A stretch of DNA of 64,000 nucleotides from an uncultured Paracoccaceae bacterium (GCA_947501555.1 CANMWG010000002.1:692224-756223); one strand, 5' to 3'; shown: positions 17,024 through 26,462, numbered from the stretch's first letter. Made by a program: numbers and translations. Notes: generated by a model not told the origin, from the letters alone.

Positions 17024-17828
17024 TCTTCTGGAAAAGACGGCTGCGCCTGCGCGGCCGCTGGACACCGGGGGGCTTTTTCCCCCGGTGTCTGCCATTGATA
17101 TCGAAGCGCAGGGCGTTGCCAAAAGCTTCGGCGCGACACCTATCTTTTCTGATGTCAGTTTTCGCCTGGCGCGCGCCGAGGCTGTCGCACTTGTCGGAGC
17201 AAACGGAACAGGGAAATCGACCCTACTGCGCTGTTTGATGGGTTTGATCCCTACCTCCAGCGGTAAGGTCACTCTGCTGGGCCAAAATGCCTCTAGCGCC
17301 AAGGGCAAAGCCCTCCGGGTCCTGCGCGCCCGGATTGGGCTGGTGTCGCAAAAGCATAATCTGGTGCCGCGGCTCTCAGTACTATCAAACGTCATTCACG
17401 GGCTTTTGGGGCAGCGCCCGGGTCCTCGGCATTGGAGCCACACTTTCGCGCCCGTTGCGTCCCGCGAGGCTGGGATGCAGGCGTTGGAAAAAGTTGGGCT
17501 GGATGGTTTTGCCCTGCGCCGGGCCGACCGTTTGTCGGGCGGGCAGTCACAGCGCGTGGCAATCGCCCGCGCCATTGTGGGCAACCCCGAGATTCTGATC
17601 GCGGATGAACCTTGTGCCTCGCTCGACCCCGCCGCAGGCGAAGACGTGATGGAGCTGTTTTTCAAACTGGCTAAGGACAAAGGGGTGACCGTGGTCTTTA
17701 CCTCTCATAATATCGCGCACGCCTTGCAGTATGGTGACCGTGTGATCGGTCTGGCCGATGGAGCGATCAAGCTGGATGCAACCGCGGCATCGCTACGCCC
17801 GGCAGACCTGCGAGGGCTCTATGACTAG
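17016..17828 (+). CDS. Phosphonate-type ABC transporter ATP-binding protein (second PhnC)
   Basis: ATPase of about 270 residues. A GTG at 17016 overlaps the binding-protein stop by 8 bases and gives a short leader before the domain; longer upstream frames run inside the previous gene. Walker A is GANGTGKST, the signature is LSGGQSQR, Walker B is EILIADEPCASLDP and the switch His is in TSHNIAHAL. It overlaps the permease start by 8 bases. PhnC-like placement between binding protein and permease supports one dedicated importer. Confidence 0.9.
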   Translation: MSDLLEKTAAPARPLDTGGLFPPVSAIDIEAQGVAKSFGATPIFSDVSFRLARAEAVALVGANGTGKSTLLRCLMGLIPTSSGKVTLLGQNASSAKGKALRVLRARIGLVSQKHNLVPRLSVLSNVIHGLLGQRPGPRHWSHTFAPVASREAGMQALEKVGLDGFALRRADRLSGGQSQRVAIARAIVGNPEILIADEPCASLDPAAGEDVMELFFKLAKDKGVTVVFTSHNIAHALQYGDRVIGLADGAIKLDATAASLRPADLRGLYD

Positions 17829-18627
17829 CATTACCGCACCAGGCCGCTATGAACGCCCTTCGGCCTTTAGTTTCCTTGGCTACGCCCTGGGGCTTACACT
17901 TATCTTATGGTGTCTGGCGGGCGCTGGTTTCTCGCTTGAAAAGATGGCAACGGCGCCGCCGCGCTTTGCTGACTTCCTCGACAGGGCCTTTCCACCTAAT
18001 ACTGACCCCAAGACGCTGCAGCGCTTGGGTTGGAAGATGGTCGAGACCCTGCAAATCGCCGTCGCGGGTGCTGTGATTGGCGTGATCCTGTCGGTGCCCA
18101 TCGCGCTATTGGCGGCCCAGGGCTTGGTCGCGGGCACTTGGGTCAACCAATTCGTGCGTACCCTACTGGGTTTTATCCGTGCGGTGCCCGATATTGCCTG
18201 GGCGCTTGTCTTTGTGGTGGCCGTGGGCTTGGGGCCCTTTGCGGGGATGTTGGCCATTGCGGTTGATACCATAGGCTTTTGCGGCCGCTTCTTTGCCGAT
18301 GACATGGAAGGGACGGACAAGGGACCCGCTGAAAGCCTTACAGCCACTGGCGCGCGCAAGCTTGACGTCGTGGCCTGCGCCACGATCCCGGCGGCGATGC
18401 CAGCATTCATATCCACGGCTCTTTTTGCGCTGGAAAAGGCGGTGCGGTCGTCAACCATTTTAGGCCTCGTCGGGGCGGGGGGCATTGGGATCGAGCTGAA
18501 GGTCGGCTTTGATCTGTTTGACTACCCGACTGCTATGACCGTGGTCCTCATGATCGCCGTTGTCGTCATCGGTATCGAATACCTTAGCGGCTGGGCGCGC
18601 AACAAAGTAATCGGAGAACAGCGTTGA
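17821..18627 (+). CDS. Phosphonate-type ABC transporter permease (third PhnE)
   Basis: PhnE-family permease of 268 residues with the signature SSTILGLVGAGGIGIELK and an EAA-like loop (GPAESLTATGARKLDVVA). Only one permease gene is present here, so this importer would use a homodimer, unlike the phnE pair at 5963-7755. The ATG lies inside the ATPase end. Its stop overlaps the TTG start of the methyltransferase. Confidence 0.92.
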   Translation: MTSITAPGRYERPSAFSFLGYALGLTLILWCLAGAGFSLEKMATAPPRFADFLDRAFPPNTDPKTLQRLGWKMVETLQIAVAGAVIGVILSVPIALLAAQGLVAGTWVNQFVRTLLGFIRAVPDIAWALVFVVAVGLGPFAGMLAIAVDTIGFCGRFFADDMEGTDKGPAESLTATGARKLDVVACATIPAAMPAFISTALFALEKAVRSSTILGLVGAGGIGIELKVGFDLFDYPTAMTVVLMIAVVVIGIEYLSGWARNKVIGEQR

Positions 18628-19271
18628 AGACAGATACCGCAGACCAGCATTGGGATGATCAATGGGCCAACATCGAGGTGGGTAGCAAATGGCTGTCGCC
18701 TGAGCCGGATGTAAAAGACTGGGCCGGCGGCTTTGCTGGCAGGGCGAAAGTGCTGGACCTCGGGGCCGGTGTCGGACGTCACGCGCTCTGGCTGGCGGAG
18801 CAAGGCCACGCGGTGACCGCGGTGGATGCAGCCCCCGAAGGTCTGGCACAGATTGATGCCTTTGGCGGCAGCGTCACCACGGTGCAGGCGCGCATGGATG
18901 ATCTGTCCTCTGAAAATGGCAGCTTTGATCATGTGCTCAGCTGGAACGTGATCTATCACGGCGATGAGGATATTCTGCTGCGTACCATCGCCGAGATACG
19001 CCGCGTGTTGAAACCAGGCGGCACCTATCTAGGCACAATGTTGTCCAAGCGCCGCCTGCCGTTTGAACAGGCCAAATATGCCGGGCGCGCGATTGGCCGC
19101 AACGCATGGGTGTTCGACGCGCCGGGCACTGATAAGGTTCACCCGCATTATTTTTGCAATGCGACCGAGCTGCTTGCACTTTTTTCTGGTTTTGAAGTGC
19201 TGAACCTGAAAGACCAAGAGCATGAAAAGCCCGGCTCTTGGCATTGGCATTTGGTACTGGAACGGCTCTGA
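18624..19271 (+). CDS. Class I SAM-dependent methyltransferase in phosphonate-type operon
   Basis: Small methyltransferase of 215 residues with motif I VLDLGAGVGRHAL, an acidic second strand VTAVDAAP, and a third block FDHVLSWNVIYHG. It resembles the TehB-like group. The start is TTG at 18624, overlapping the permease stop (TTGA). No ATG gives the full N-terminus (HWDDQWANIE). It ends in an ATGA overlap with the PhnM-like gene. A methyltransferase is not part of the standard C-P lyase pathway. It could methylate, or demand methylation of, the imported compound or an intermediate; the substrate is unknown. Confidence 0.85.
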   Translation: MKTDTADQHWDDQWANIEVGSKWLSPEPDVKDWAGGFAGRAKVLDLGAGVGRHALWLAEQGHAVTAVDAAPEGLAQIDAFGGSVTTVQARMDDLSSENGSFDHVLSWNVIYHGDEDILLRTIAEIRRVLKPGGTYLGTMLSKRRLPFEQAKYAGRAIGRNAWVFDAPGTDKVHPHYFCNATELLALFSGFEVLNLKDQEHEKPGSWHWHLVLERL

Positions 19272-20479
19272 TGACATTCACATTTCAAGGCGCGACGGTC
19301 TATCTACCTGATCAGATCGTAGAAACCACTGTGACAGTGGCGGATGGCGTGATCGCTGAAATCGGGGGGCCGGTTCAGGGCGATGTGATCGATGCGCGCG
19401 GGCTGATCCTCGCGCCCGCGCTGATTGACGTGCATGGGGATGCCTTTGAACGGCAATTGATGCCGCGCCCAAACGTCTTTTTCCCGATGGATGCCGCCGT
19501 GATCGATACCGACCGGCAATTGGCCAGCAATGGCATCGCCACCGCCTATCACGCGATCACGCTGGGATGGGAGCCGGGGCTGCGCGATGTGGTCCGCGGG
19601 CGCGAGATGATGGAAGCCATTCAACGGCTCGCCCCCCGGCTTATGGTTGAAAACCGGATCCAGTTGCGCTGGGAAACTTTTGCATTCGAGGCGCTTGAGA
19701 CGATCGAATGGGCACTAGGGGCGCCGCTGACCCCATCGCTGGCCTTTAACGATCACACCTCAATGACGATGCGCGCCTATGACGTGCCAATCCAGGACCG
19801 AGAGTTCGAGTTTTCCCCCGACTTCAAGATCGCCAGCCTTGATGATGACCGGATGCGGCAACGCACCGCCAAAAAAGCGGATCGGTCAGGCATTTCCGAA
19901 GATGCCTATCTGAAACTTCTGGGCGAGGTCTGGGACCGGCGCAGCGATGTGCCTCAGACTATTGCCAAGGTTGCCACGCTTGGCCGCAAGGTCGGCGCAC
20001 CCATGCTTAGCCACGACGATACAAAACCCGAAACACGCAACTATTTCCGCGATTTAGGCGCGCAGACGGCGGAGTTCCCCATGGTGATCGAGGCGGCCCA
20101 GGCTGCGCGAGACAGCGGCGATACCATCATCTTCGGCTCGCCCAACGCGGCGCGGGGCGGCAGCCACATCGGCTCGCTCGGGGCTGGCGATATGGTCGAA
20201 GCGGGGCTGTGCGACGCGCTGGCGTCGGACTATTTCTACCCCGCGATGCTGTCGGCTGTGGCCAGACTGGATGCCGAAAAGCGCGCCGACAGGCTGGAAA
20301 TTTGGTCGCTGGTATCTGGCGGAGCAGCCAAAGCCATGGCCTTGACCGACCGTGGCGATATCACCCCCGGCAAACGCGCTGATTTGGTATTGGTGGATTG
20401 GCCTGACGGCCAAGCCCCTGCCATTCAAGGGACCTGGGTCGCGGGACGCTGCGCCTACAGGGGTATACCCTTGGGATGA
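19271..20479 (+). CDS. PhnM-like amidohydrolase (second PhnM paralogue)
   Basis: Amidohydrolase of 402 residues resembling PhnM. The metal block DVHGDAFERQLMPRPNVFFP near residue 50 matches the DMHGDMIELELEPRPNVDFP of phnM. Later LSHDDTKPET, GSPNAARGGSH and ASDYFYPAML parallel the other copy too. It should remove pyrophosphate from, or hydrolyse, a ribose-triphosphate-like conjugate. The start is the ATG overlapping the methyltransferase stop. A second PhnM outside the C-P lyase operon, coupled to its own importer, implies a distinct substrate. Confidence 0.88.
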   Translation: MTFTFQGATVYLPDQIVETTVTVADGVIAEIGGPVQGDVIDARGLILAPALIDVHGDAFERQLMPRPNVFFPMDAAVIDTDRQLASNGIATAYHAITLGWEPGLRDVVRGREMMEAIQRLAPRLMVENRIQLRWETFAFEALETIEWALGAPLTPSLAFNDHTSMTMRAYDVPIQDREFEFSPDFKIASLDDDRMRQRTAKKADRSGISEDAYLKLLGEVWDRRSDVPQTIAKVATLGRKVGAPMLSHDDTKPETRNYFRDLGAQTAEFPMVIEAAQAARDSGDTIIFGSPNAARGGSHIGSLGAGDMVEAGLCDALASDYFYPAMLSAVARLDAEKRADRLEIWSLVSGGAAKAMALTDRGDITPGKRADLVLVDWPDGQAPAIQGTWVAGRCAYRGIPLG

Positions 20480-21675
20480 TCCATCGGGACTACTGGCCTG
20501 CCATTGCTTTGGGTGTGACGCAGATGGTCGGCTACGGAACGCTCTACTACGCGTATGCCATCTTGTTGCCGGTCATGGCGCAGGACATGGGCCTTAGCCT
20601 GACCGGTATCTTTGGCGTGCTCTCTCTGGCGCTGTTCTTTGGCGGCGTCCTGGCACCAATTGCTGGGAAATGGACTGACCAGTTTGGTGGACGCATTGTC
20701 ATGACATTGGGCTCGCTGATCGCTGGGTCCGCCTTGTGCCTGATCTCGCTGGCCACGGGCAAATTCGGGCTCTTCGCCGCCATTCTGGTTGTCGAAGCGG
20801 CAGCGATGTGTGTTCTCTACAACGTGGCTTTCGCGGCCGTGGCCCGGCTGGACCTGACCGTACCAGCGCAACGGTCAATTTCGATCATCACCCTTTTTGG
20901 CGGTGTCGCCTCGACCATTTTCTGGCCGCTAACGCTATGGCTGTTCAATCAGGTCGGCTGGCAGACAACCTGGGTGATCTTAGGGGTGCTGACTGTGGTG
21001 ATCTGCGTGCCGCTGCATTTCTTTGCGCTGAACCGCCCGCTGAAAGACCTAGAGGACCCAACAAAGGAAGCGACGCAATCCTGGCCCGAATTGACAGGCA
21101 AGGCCCGGCAGCGCGGGATGCTCTGGATGGTGATCAGCTTTATGTTCTCAGGCTATATTATCGGCGCGATCATGACGCTATGGGTGACAAACCTGCAGGA
21201 TCTGGGGCACAGCGCCACATTGGCAGCGATCGCCGGCGCGGTCATAGGCCCTTTCAAAACGGTTGGTCGTTTTTTTGAGATGCTGGTCAGCCGCAATATG
21301 TATCCGCTGGTCACCTATATCCTGGCTTTGGGGTTGATGCTCGCAGGCTTTGTGACCTTGCTGACGATTGGCTTGACTGTGCCCGGTGTGATGCTGGCCG
21401 CAGCGCTTTACGGGATGGGTGATGGCATCAAGACCATCGCCCGGGGTACCCTGCCACTGGCGCTGTTCGGGCCAAAGGGCTACGGCGCGCGCCTAGGATG
21501 GATATCGCTTTTGTCGATGGCACTAAACGCCTCGGCCCCTTTTGTCTTTGCTTGGTTGTCGCAAAGTTTTGGCGGCTGGTGGAGCTTTTTTGCTATGACC
21601 CTTTGTGTGTCTGTTGCAATTGCCGCTTATGTCTTCATTCCAGATCCAAGGAGAGCCCAGCATGCAACCGCTTAA
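20476..21675 (+). CDS. Major facilitator superfamily transporter
   Basis: Inner-membrane MFS protein of 399 residues with about 12 hydrophobic segments and a hydrophilic central loop near residues 190-210 (LEDPTKEATQSW). The family-type loop motif between segments 2 and 3 appears as GKWTDQFGGR. The start is coupled to the PhnM-like gene (ATGA). Inside an import operon it could export a toxic or unused product, or take up the substrate. The direction cannot be read from the sequence. Confidence 0.88.
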   Translation: MIHRDYWPAIALGVTQMVGYGTLYYAYAILLPVMAQDMGLSLTGIFGVLSLALFFGGVLAPIAGKWTDQFGGRIVMTLGSLIAGSALCLISLATGKFGLFAAILVVEAAAMCVLYNVAFAAVARLDLTVPAQRSISIITLFGGVASTIFWPLTLWLFNQVGWQTTWVILGVLTVVICVPLHFFALNRPLKDLEDPTKEATQSWPELTGKARQRGMLWMVISFMFSGYIIGAIMTLWVTNLQDLGHSATLAAIAGAVIGPFKTVGRFFEMLVSRNMYPLVTYILALGLMLAGFVTLLTIGLTVPGVMLAAALYGMGDGIKTIARGTLPLALFGPKGYGARLGWISLLSMALNASAPFVFAWLSQSFGGWWSFFAMTLCVSVAIAAYVFIPDPRRAQHATA

Positions 21676-22477
21676 GATCGGCGCCTGCCTCACGGCCGCT
21701 GAAATCGCAGATCACCGGGATTGGCTGTTCGACGCTGATCGGGATATCGAGCTGCAGGATTTCGGCAGCCACAGGGGCCTGACGTCAGAGTTCGAAGACC
21801 GGATTATCGCAGCTAAGAAGGCTCTCGCGGGACACCAGGGACGCCTCGGCATCCATGGTCCCTATGAGGGGCTCGACATGGATAACAAAGACGCAGAAGT
21901 CAGACCCTTGATCACAGCGCGCTATCTGAAGGCGTTAGAGGCAGCCGACCAGATTGGTGCCCGGCAAATGGTTCTGCATTCACCCTACACCCGCTGGTAC
22001 CAGTGGAACCGGCTGGCCAAACCCAACTACGACGAAACCAAACTTGCGCGCATCCACACCGTGATGGACCCGGTTGTTGCCGCTGCCGAGGACAAGGGCA
22101 TCACGCTCGTGATCGAAAACATCCTCGATGTGAACCCGGCCAGCCGCCGCATGATGGTCGATACATTTGATTCGGATGCCATCGCCCTTTCCATTGACAC
22201 CGGCCACGCCCATTTGGCCCGGCGCATGTCAGCTGCGCCACCCGTGGACTACTTCGTCCGGGACGCTGGTGATCAGTTGAAGCATGTGCATCTGCAAGAC
22301 CTGGACGGCCACGCAGATCGCCACTGGGCACCCGGCGAAGGCGAGATTCATTGGCCCGAGGTCTTCCGGGCTTTGTCTGAGTGCAACTCAGAACCTCATT
22401 TGGTGCTGGAGTTGCGCCGTAAGGCGGATATCCCGAAAGGCTTCGACTATCTTTGCAAACTGGGGCTGGTGTTGTGA
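21662..22477 (+). CDS. Xylose-isomerase-like TIM-barrel sugar (phosphate) isomerase/epimerase
   Basis: TIM-barrel protein of 271 residues in the AP-endonuclease-2/xylose-isomerase group. Metal-ligand blocks are visible: IENI after strand 5, SIDTGHAH, HVHLQDLDG and a final LELRR. I take the ATG at 21662, after an AAGGAG site, overlapping the MFS end by 14 bases. It is the last gene of the second phosphonate-type operon. A likely role is isomerisation or epimerisation of the sugar part released by the PhnM-like enzyme; this is inference. Confidence 0.85.
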   Translation: MQPLKIGACLTAAEIADHRDWLFDADRDIELQDFGSHRGLTSEFEDRIIAAKKALAGHQGRLGIHGPYEGLDMDNKDAEVRPLITARYLKALEAADQIGARQMVLHSPYTRWYQWNRLAKPNYDETKLARIHTVMDPVVAAAEDKGITLVIENILDVNPASRRMMVDTFDSDAIALSIDTGHAHLARRMSAAPPVDYFVRDAGDQLKHVHLQDLDGHADRHWAPGEGEIHWPEVFRALSECNSEPHLVLELRRKADIPKGFDYLCKLGLVL

Positions 22478-22882
22478 TATATGAGATCGAACAAAAACAG
22501 GCGCTCCCTAACCGCTCCACTACCCTGATGTAACAATCCCATCGCACTTTTGATGAATGACGACCTCTAGCACCACCTCGAAGCATAAGAGACAACGCGA
22601 TTGCAGCGAGCTTTGCGCCTCGAACGCGCGGAGCATGATCTGAAGACTTCCGGCATCCGCTCAATTCTGCCACTCGTTGCGATGTCTGCCGATGACGTCT
22701 TTGCGAACCCCCGAAAACCTAGACTTGGCGAACAGAATCCAGGCTTTTTACTGGCCTTGTTGCACAAATCGGCTGGGGGGAATCACTGTTTAAATCTAGC
22801 CTGATAGCTTTCGGGCATGAGCAGTTGGGACTGTTTGTATTGAGCGTCGATGAAACTGTAGAGCAAGAGCTGCGGTCACCCA
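22478..22882 (+). other. Gene-free remnant region with a possible IS end
   Basis: No coding frame with recognisable similarity was found. At 22753-22770 lies GGCCTTGTTGCACAAATC, which resembles the terminal repeat of IS5-family (IS903-like) elements. A degraded inverse of it (ATTGTGCAAGGC) stands at 22882-22893, where the following gene fragment begins. The rest appears to be decayed sequence. Confidence 0.35.
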
Positions 22883-22894
22883 TTGTGCAAGGCT

Positions 22895-23182
22895 TTTTCT
22901 TCAAGTGGTATCGACATCCCCGACACCCTGTCTTTTGGCGAAAAGACAGAATCGCGCGTCACGCGTATTGCACCTAACTCCATAATCGACGCAGCGGTTG
23001 AGTTGGCAGGACGTTCAGAGATGGACGCCGTTTTCCTATCCTGCACAAATCTTCGGACGGCTGGTATCTTGCACAAGCTTGAAGCTAAGCTGAGCATGCT
23101 TGTGCTCAGCTCGAACCATTCTTTAGCTTGGCACATGTCAACACTCGCCGGTATGGCGGAACCTGAAACACGCGAAATCTAA
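22895..23182 (+). pseudogene. C-terminal fragment of a maleate isomerase/EutA-type Asp-Glu racemase family protein
   Basis: The last roughly 95 residues of a protein in the maleate cis-trans isomerase/arylmalonate decarboxylase/EutA group. The block VFLSCTNLRTAGILHKLEAK carries the second catalytic Cys, followed by VLSSNHSLAWHM. The N-terminal half with the first catalytic Cys is absent. The similarity starts right behind a possible IS end, so a transposition or deletion probably removed the front. An in-frame TTG at 22883 could start a short product, but it cannot be an active enzyme. Confidence 0.65.
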
Positions 23183-23194
23183 ACCGGGGGTCAC

Positions 23195-24151
23195 ATGACA
23201 AGACATGGGTATCAAAGTGGTCGGCTGAACCTGCCCTTCGTCGGCATTTGCAGCTTTGGGAAATATCCGATTGTCGAAGACTTGTCGCAACTGGATGCGG
23301 ATGTCGCCATCCTAGGGGCGCCCTTTGATATGGGAACTCAATGGCGCAGTGGTGCGCGCATGGGACCACGTGGCATTCGTGATGCCTCGACACTGTTCAG
23401 CTTTGGTCATGCCGGTGCTTACGATTTTGAAGATGACGTCGTCTATCTGGACCCGGCAAAGACCAAGATTGTCGATGTGGGCGATGCGGACATTATTCAT
23501 ACGGATACAGCGAAAAGTCACAAGAACATCGAAGACGCCGTACGCCAAATCCGTAAAGCGGGCGCATTGCCTGTCGTTTTGGGGGGCGATCATTCTATCA
23601 ACATCCCCTGCATCAACGCGTTCGATGATATTGAAAAGATGCATGTGGTGCAGATCGATGCGCATCTCGATTTTGTAGATGAGCGTCATGGTGTGCGCTA
23701 TGGGCATGGCAACCCCATGCGACGGGCCGCTGAAAAACCCTATGTTACGGGCTTGTCGCAAATTGGGATTAGAAACGTGTCGTCTACTGCACGCGAAGGC
23801 TATGTCGATGCGCGGGCCATGGGGTCAGACATTCAATCCGTACGCCATCTTCGCCAAATGGGGACTGCCGCGATGCTGGAACGGATCCCTGATGATGTGC
23901 CCTATTACGTGACGATCGATATCGATGCGTTCGATCCGTCTATCGCGCCGGGCACCGGCACGCCCAGCCATGGTGGCTTCCTTTATTATGAGGTCCTAGA
24001 GCTACTTGATGGCCTGACAAAGAAAGGTCAGGTCATTGGTGTGGACTTAGTCGAAGTGGCACCGGACTATGATCCCACAGGCAGCACATCGATCCTTGCG
24101 GCCCAGCTCTTGATGAACTTCATAGGGCGGATCTTACATAACACTGCGTGA
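23195..24151 (+). CDS. Ureohydrolase (agmatinase/guanidinobutyrase/guanidine hydrolase family)
   Basis: Manganese- or nickel-dependent amidinohydrolase of 318 residues that splits urea from a guanidino compound. All metal motifs are intact: GGDHSI, DAHLDF, and TIDIDAFDPS with the neighbouring IAPGTGTPSHGG loop. The family cannot be resolved further by eye: agmatinase, 4-guanidinobutyrase, 3-guanidinopropionase and guanidine hydrolase look alike. The neighbouring polyamine-type importer, DUF1989 protein and amidinotransferase favour a guanidino substrate imported from outside. It begins 12 bases after the upstream gene fragment; the promoter must lie in or before that fragment. Confidence 0.9.
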   Translation: MTRHGYQSGRLNLPFVGICSFGKYPIVEDLSQLDADVAILGAPFDMGTQWRSGARMGPRGIRDASTLFSFGHAGAYDFEDDVVYLDPAKTKIVDVGDADIIHTDTAKSHKNIEDAVRQIRKAGALPVVLGGDHSINIPCINAFDDIEKMHVVQIDAHLDFVDERHGVRYGHGNPMRRAAEKPYVTGLSQIGIRNVSSTAREGYVDARAMGSDIQSVRHLRQMGTAAMLERIPDDVPYYVTIDIDAFDPSIAPGTGTPSHGGFLYYEVLELLDGLTKKGQVIGVDLVEVAPDYDPTGSTSILAAQLLMNFIGRILHNTA

Positions 24152-24284
24152 AGTCTCAGACTTTCTCTGGCATTTTGCATTAATATTAGGCAGCTGGTGT
24201 GCCCACTTTGGTGCATGGCTTTTCGTCTTGCAGGTCATTCAAGCGTGATCTAGCGTCGCCGGTGGGACAAAGGACGTAGCAAAT

Positions 24285-25364
24285 ATGAGTGGCGAATTCG
24301 TCGTTTTTGACAGAGTTCAGAAAAGTTATGACGGCGAAACGCTTGTCGTAAAAGATTTGAATCTAGCGATGCCTAAGGGTGAGTTCTTGACGATGCTGGG
24401 CCCATCGGGATCGGGTAAGACAACCTGTCTGATGATGTTGGCTGGCTTTGAAACCGCGACGCATGGCGAGATCCGGTTAGATGGTCGCGAGATCAATAAC
24501 ATCCCCCCGCATAAGCGTGGCATTGGAATGGTTTTCCAGAACTATGCACTGTTTCCGCATTTGACGGTAAGCGAAAATCTTGCTTTCCCTCTTGAGGTTC
24601 GTGGATTGGGAAAGTCAGATCGTGAGGCGAAGGTCAAACGTGCGCTTGAGATGGTGCAAATGAGCGAATTCGGGGTGCGTCGCCCGGCGCAGCTTTCGGG
24701 CGGACAACAACAGCGTATCGCCCTAGCGCGTGCCTTGGTTTTTGATCCCGACCTTGTCTTGATGGATGAGCCGCTTGGCGCTTTGGACAAGCAACTGCGC
24801 GAGCACATGCAGTATGAAATTAAGCATCTTCATGAAAACCTTGGTATCACGGTGGTCTACGTGACCCACGACCAATCAGAAGCTCTTACAATGTCTGATC
24901 GTGTTGCTGTTTTTAACGACGGTGTAATCCAGCAACTTGCCCCGCCAGATACCCTTTACGAAGCCCCCGACAATTCCTTCGTGGCGCAGTTCATTGGCGA
25001 AAACAACAAGCTGCCGGCAAAGGTGGTTTCGAAAGAAGGCGATACTGTTCAGGTAACGCTTCAAGACGGAAAGACCTGTCAGGCGCTTTCAGTCAATTGT
25101 GGCGCCGTTGGCAGCGACACAATGATTTCAATCCGGCCTGAACGGGTCACTCTTGGCGCATCATCAGGCGCAAATGCGACCGATGGCGAAGTAAACGAAA
25201 TCATTTACCTCGGCGATCACATCCGCTGCCGTCTCAGCGTGCATGGCAACGACGAATTTATCGTGAAAATACCAAATTCCGCTGACCATCCGCAGCTTAA
25301 GGTTGGCGAAACAACCCAGATCACTTGGCATACCGCCGACGCGCGGGCCTTGGATCCTATCTAA
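24285..25364 (+). CDS. Spermidine/putrescine-type ABC importer ATP-binding protein (PotA-like)
   Basis: ATPase of 359 residues with Walker A GPSGSGKT, Q-loop VFQNYALFPHL, signature LSGGQQQR, Walker B LVLMDEPLGALDKQLR and switch VTHDQSEALT. A C-terminal TOBE-type domain begins near residue 240. It heads the importer operon; the 133-base gap before it probably holds the promoter, although no clear boxes were found. The substrate is likely a cationic amine or guanidino compound, by family. Confidence 0.92.
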   Translation: MSGEFVVFDRVQKSYDGETLVVKDLNLAMPKGEFLTMLGPSGSGKTTCLMMLAGFETATHGEIRLDGREINNIPPHKRGIGMVFQNYALFPHLTVSENLAFPLEVRGLGKSDREAKVKRALEMVQMSEFGVRRPAQLSGGQQQRIALARALVFDPDLVLMDEPLGALDKQLREHMQYEIKHLHENLGITVVYVTHDQSEALTMSDRVAVFNDGVIQQLAPPDTLYEAPDNSFVAQFIGENNKLPAKVVSKEGDTVQVTLQDGKTCQALSVNCGAVGSDTMISIRPERVTLGASSGANATDGEVNEIIYLGDHIRCRLSVHGNDEFIVKIPNSADHPQLKVGETTQITWHTADARALDPI

Positions 25365-25391
25365 AACAATGCTGCAAACGGGAGTAATAAA

Positions 25392-26462
25392 ATGAAAAAG
25401 ACCCTGATCATGACGACCGCCTTGGTCGCAGTGGCCGGAAGTGTCGCCGCCCAAGACCTTACAGTAATGAGCTGGGGTGGGGCCTATGGGGCATCTCAGA
25501 TCGAAGCATATAACAAACCCTTTGCCGAACTGACCGGCAAGGACATTGTTATGGTCGATGCTGACAACCCAGCGACGCCGATTAAAGCACAAGTGGAAGC
25601 CGGCAACGTCACCATTGACGTGGCCGACGTCGAATATTCAGACGCCATCCGGCTGTGCGACGAGGGCCTTCTTGAAGAAATCGACATGTCGACCCTGCCG
25701 GACGCGCCTGACGGAACCCCTGCAGCTGACGACTTTGTCGCTGGTGCATTGACCGACTGTGCGGTCGCAAACATCGTTTGGTCGACCGTCTTTGCTTATA
25801 ATACGACGAACGTTGAAGGCGAACCTACGACAATGGCCGACTTCTTTGACCTTGAAGCATTCCCTGGCAAACGCGGCCTGCGGAAATCTGCAAAGGCCAA
25901 CCTAGAAATGGCATTGATCGCTGATGGCGTTGCCGCTGAAGATGTCTATGACCTGCTAGAAACTGACGAAGGTGTTGATCGTGCTTTTGCAATGCTCGAC
26001 ACCATCAAAGACAGTGTCGTTTGGTGGGAAGCAGGCGCGCAGCCGCCACAGCTTTTGGCAGACGGCGAAGTCGTCATGTCGACCGCCTACAACGGTCGTA
26101 TCTTCAATGCGGCCGTAGGTGAAGATCAGCCGTTTGAAATTGTCTGGGACGGGCAGATCATGGATTTCGATCTCTTCGTTATTCCCAAAGGGGCACCGAA
26201 CGCAGAACTGGCGTTGGAGTACATCAGTTTTGCCACTGATACACAGCGTTTGGCTGATCAGGCGAAGTGGATTTCTTATGGTCCAGCCCGTGTTTCCTCT
26301 GGCGCGCTTGTTGGCCTGTACCAAGACGGGGTAACCGAAATGGCACCACATATGCCAACGGCTGAAGCCAATCTTGAGAACGCGCTGGTCAACAACTTTG
26401 AGTTCTGGGCCGACCGAGATGCTGAACTGAACGAGCGTTTCAACGCTTGGCTTGCGAACTAA
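25392..26462 (+). CDS. Spermidine/putrescine-type periplasmic binding protein (PotD-like)
   Basis: Binding protein of 356 residues. The signal peptide MKKTLIMTTALVAVAGSVAAQ ends near residue 21, and DLTVMSWGGAYGAS follows, as is usual for this family. Acidic and aromatic residues expected to bind cationic ligands are present (for example WWEAGAQPP). A strong GC hairpin stands 12 bases after the stop. It is placed between ATPase and permease. Confidence 0.9.
   Translation: MKKTLIMTTALVAVAGSVAAQDLTVMSWGGAYGASQIEAYNKPFAELTGKDIVMVDADNPATPIKAQVEAGNVTIDVADVEYSDAIRLCDEGLLEEIDMSTLPDAPDGTPAADDFVAGALTDCAVANIVWSTVFAYNTTNVEGEPTTMADFFDLEAFPGKRGLRKSAKANLEMALIADGVAAEDVYDLLETDEGVDRAFAMLDTIKDSVVWWEAGAQPPQLLADGEVVMSTAYNGRIFNAAVGEDQPFEIVWDGQIMDFDLFVIPKGAPNAELALEYISFATDTQRLADQAKWISYGPARVSSGALVGLYQDGVTEMAPHMPTAEANLENALVNNFEFWADRDAELNERFNAWLAN

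Noticed and set aside
24152..24284. Guanidine riboswitch before the Pot-type importer
   Set aside because: The gap was searched for ACGR-loop and ykkC-like conserved elements because of the guanidino context; none could be supported.
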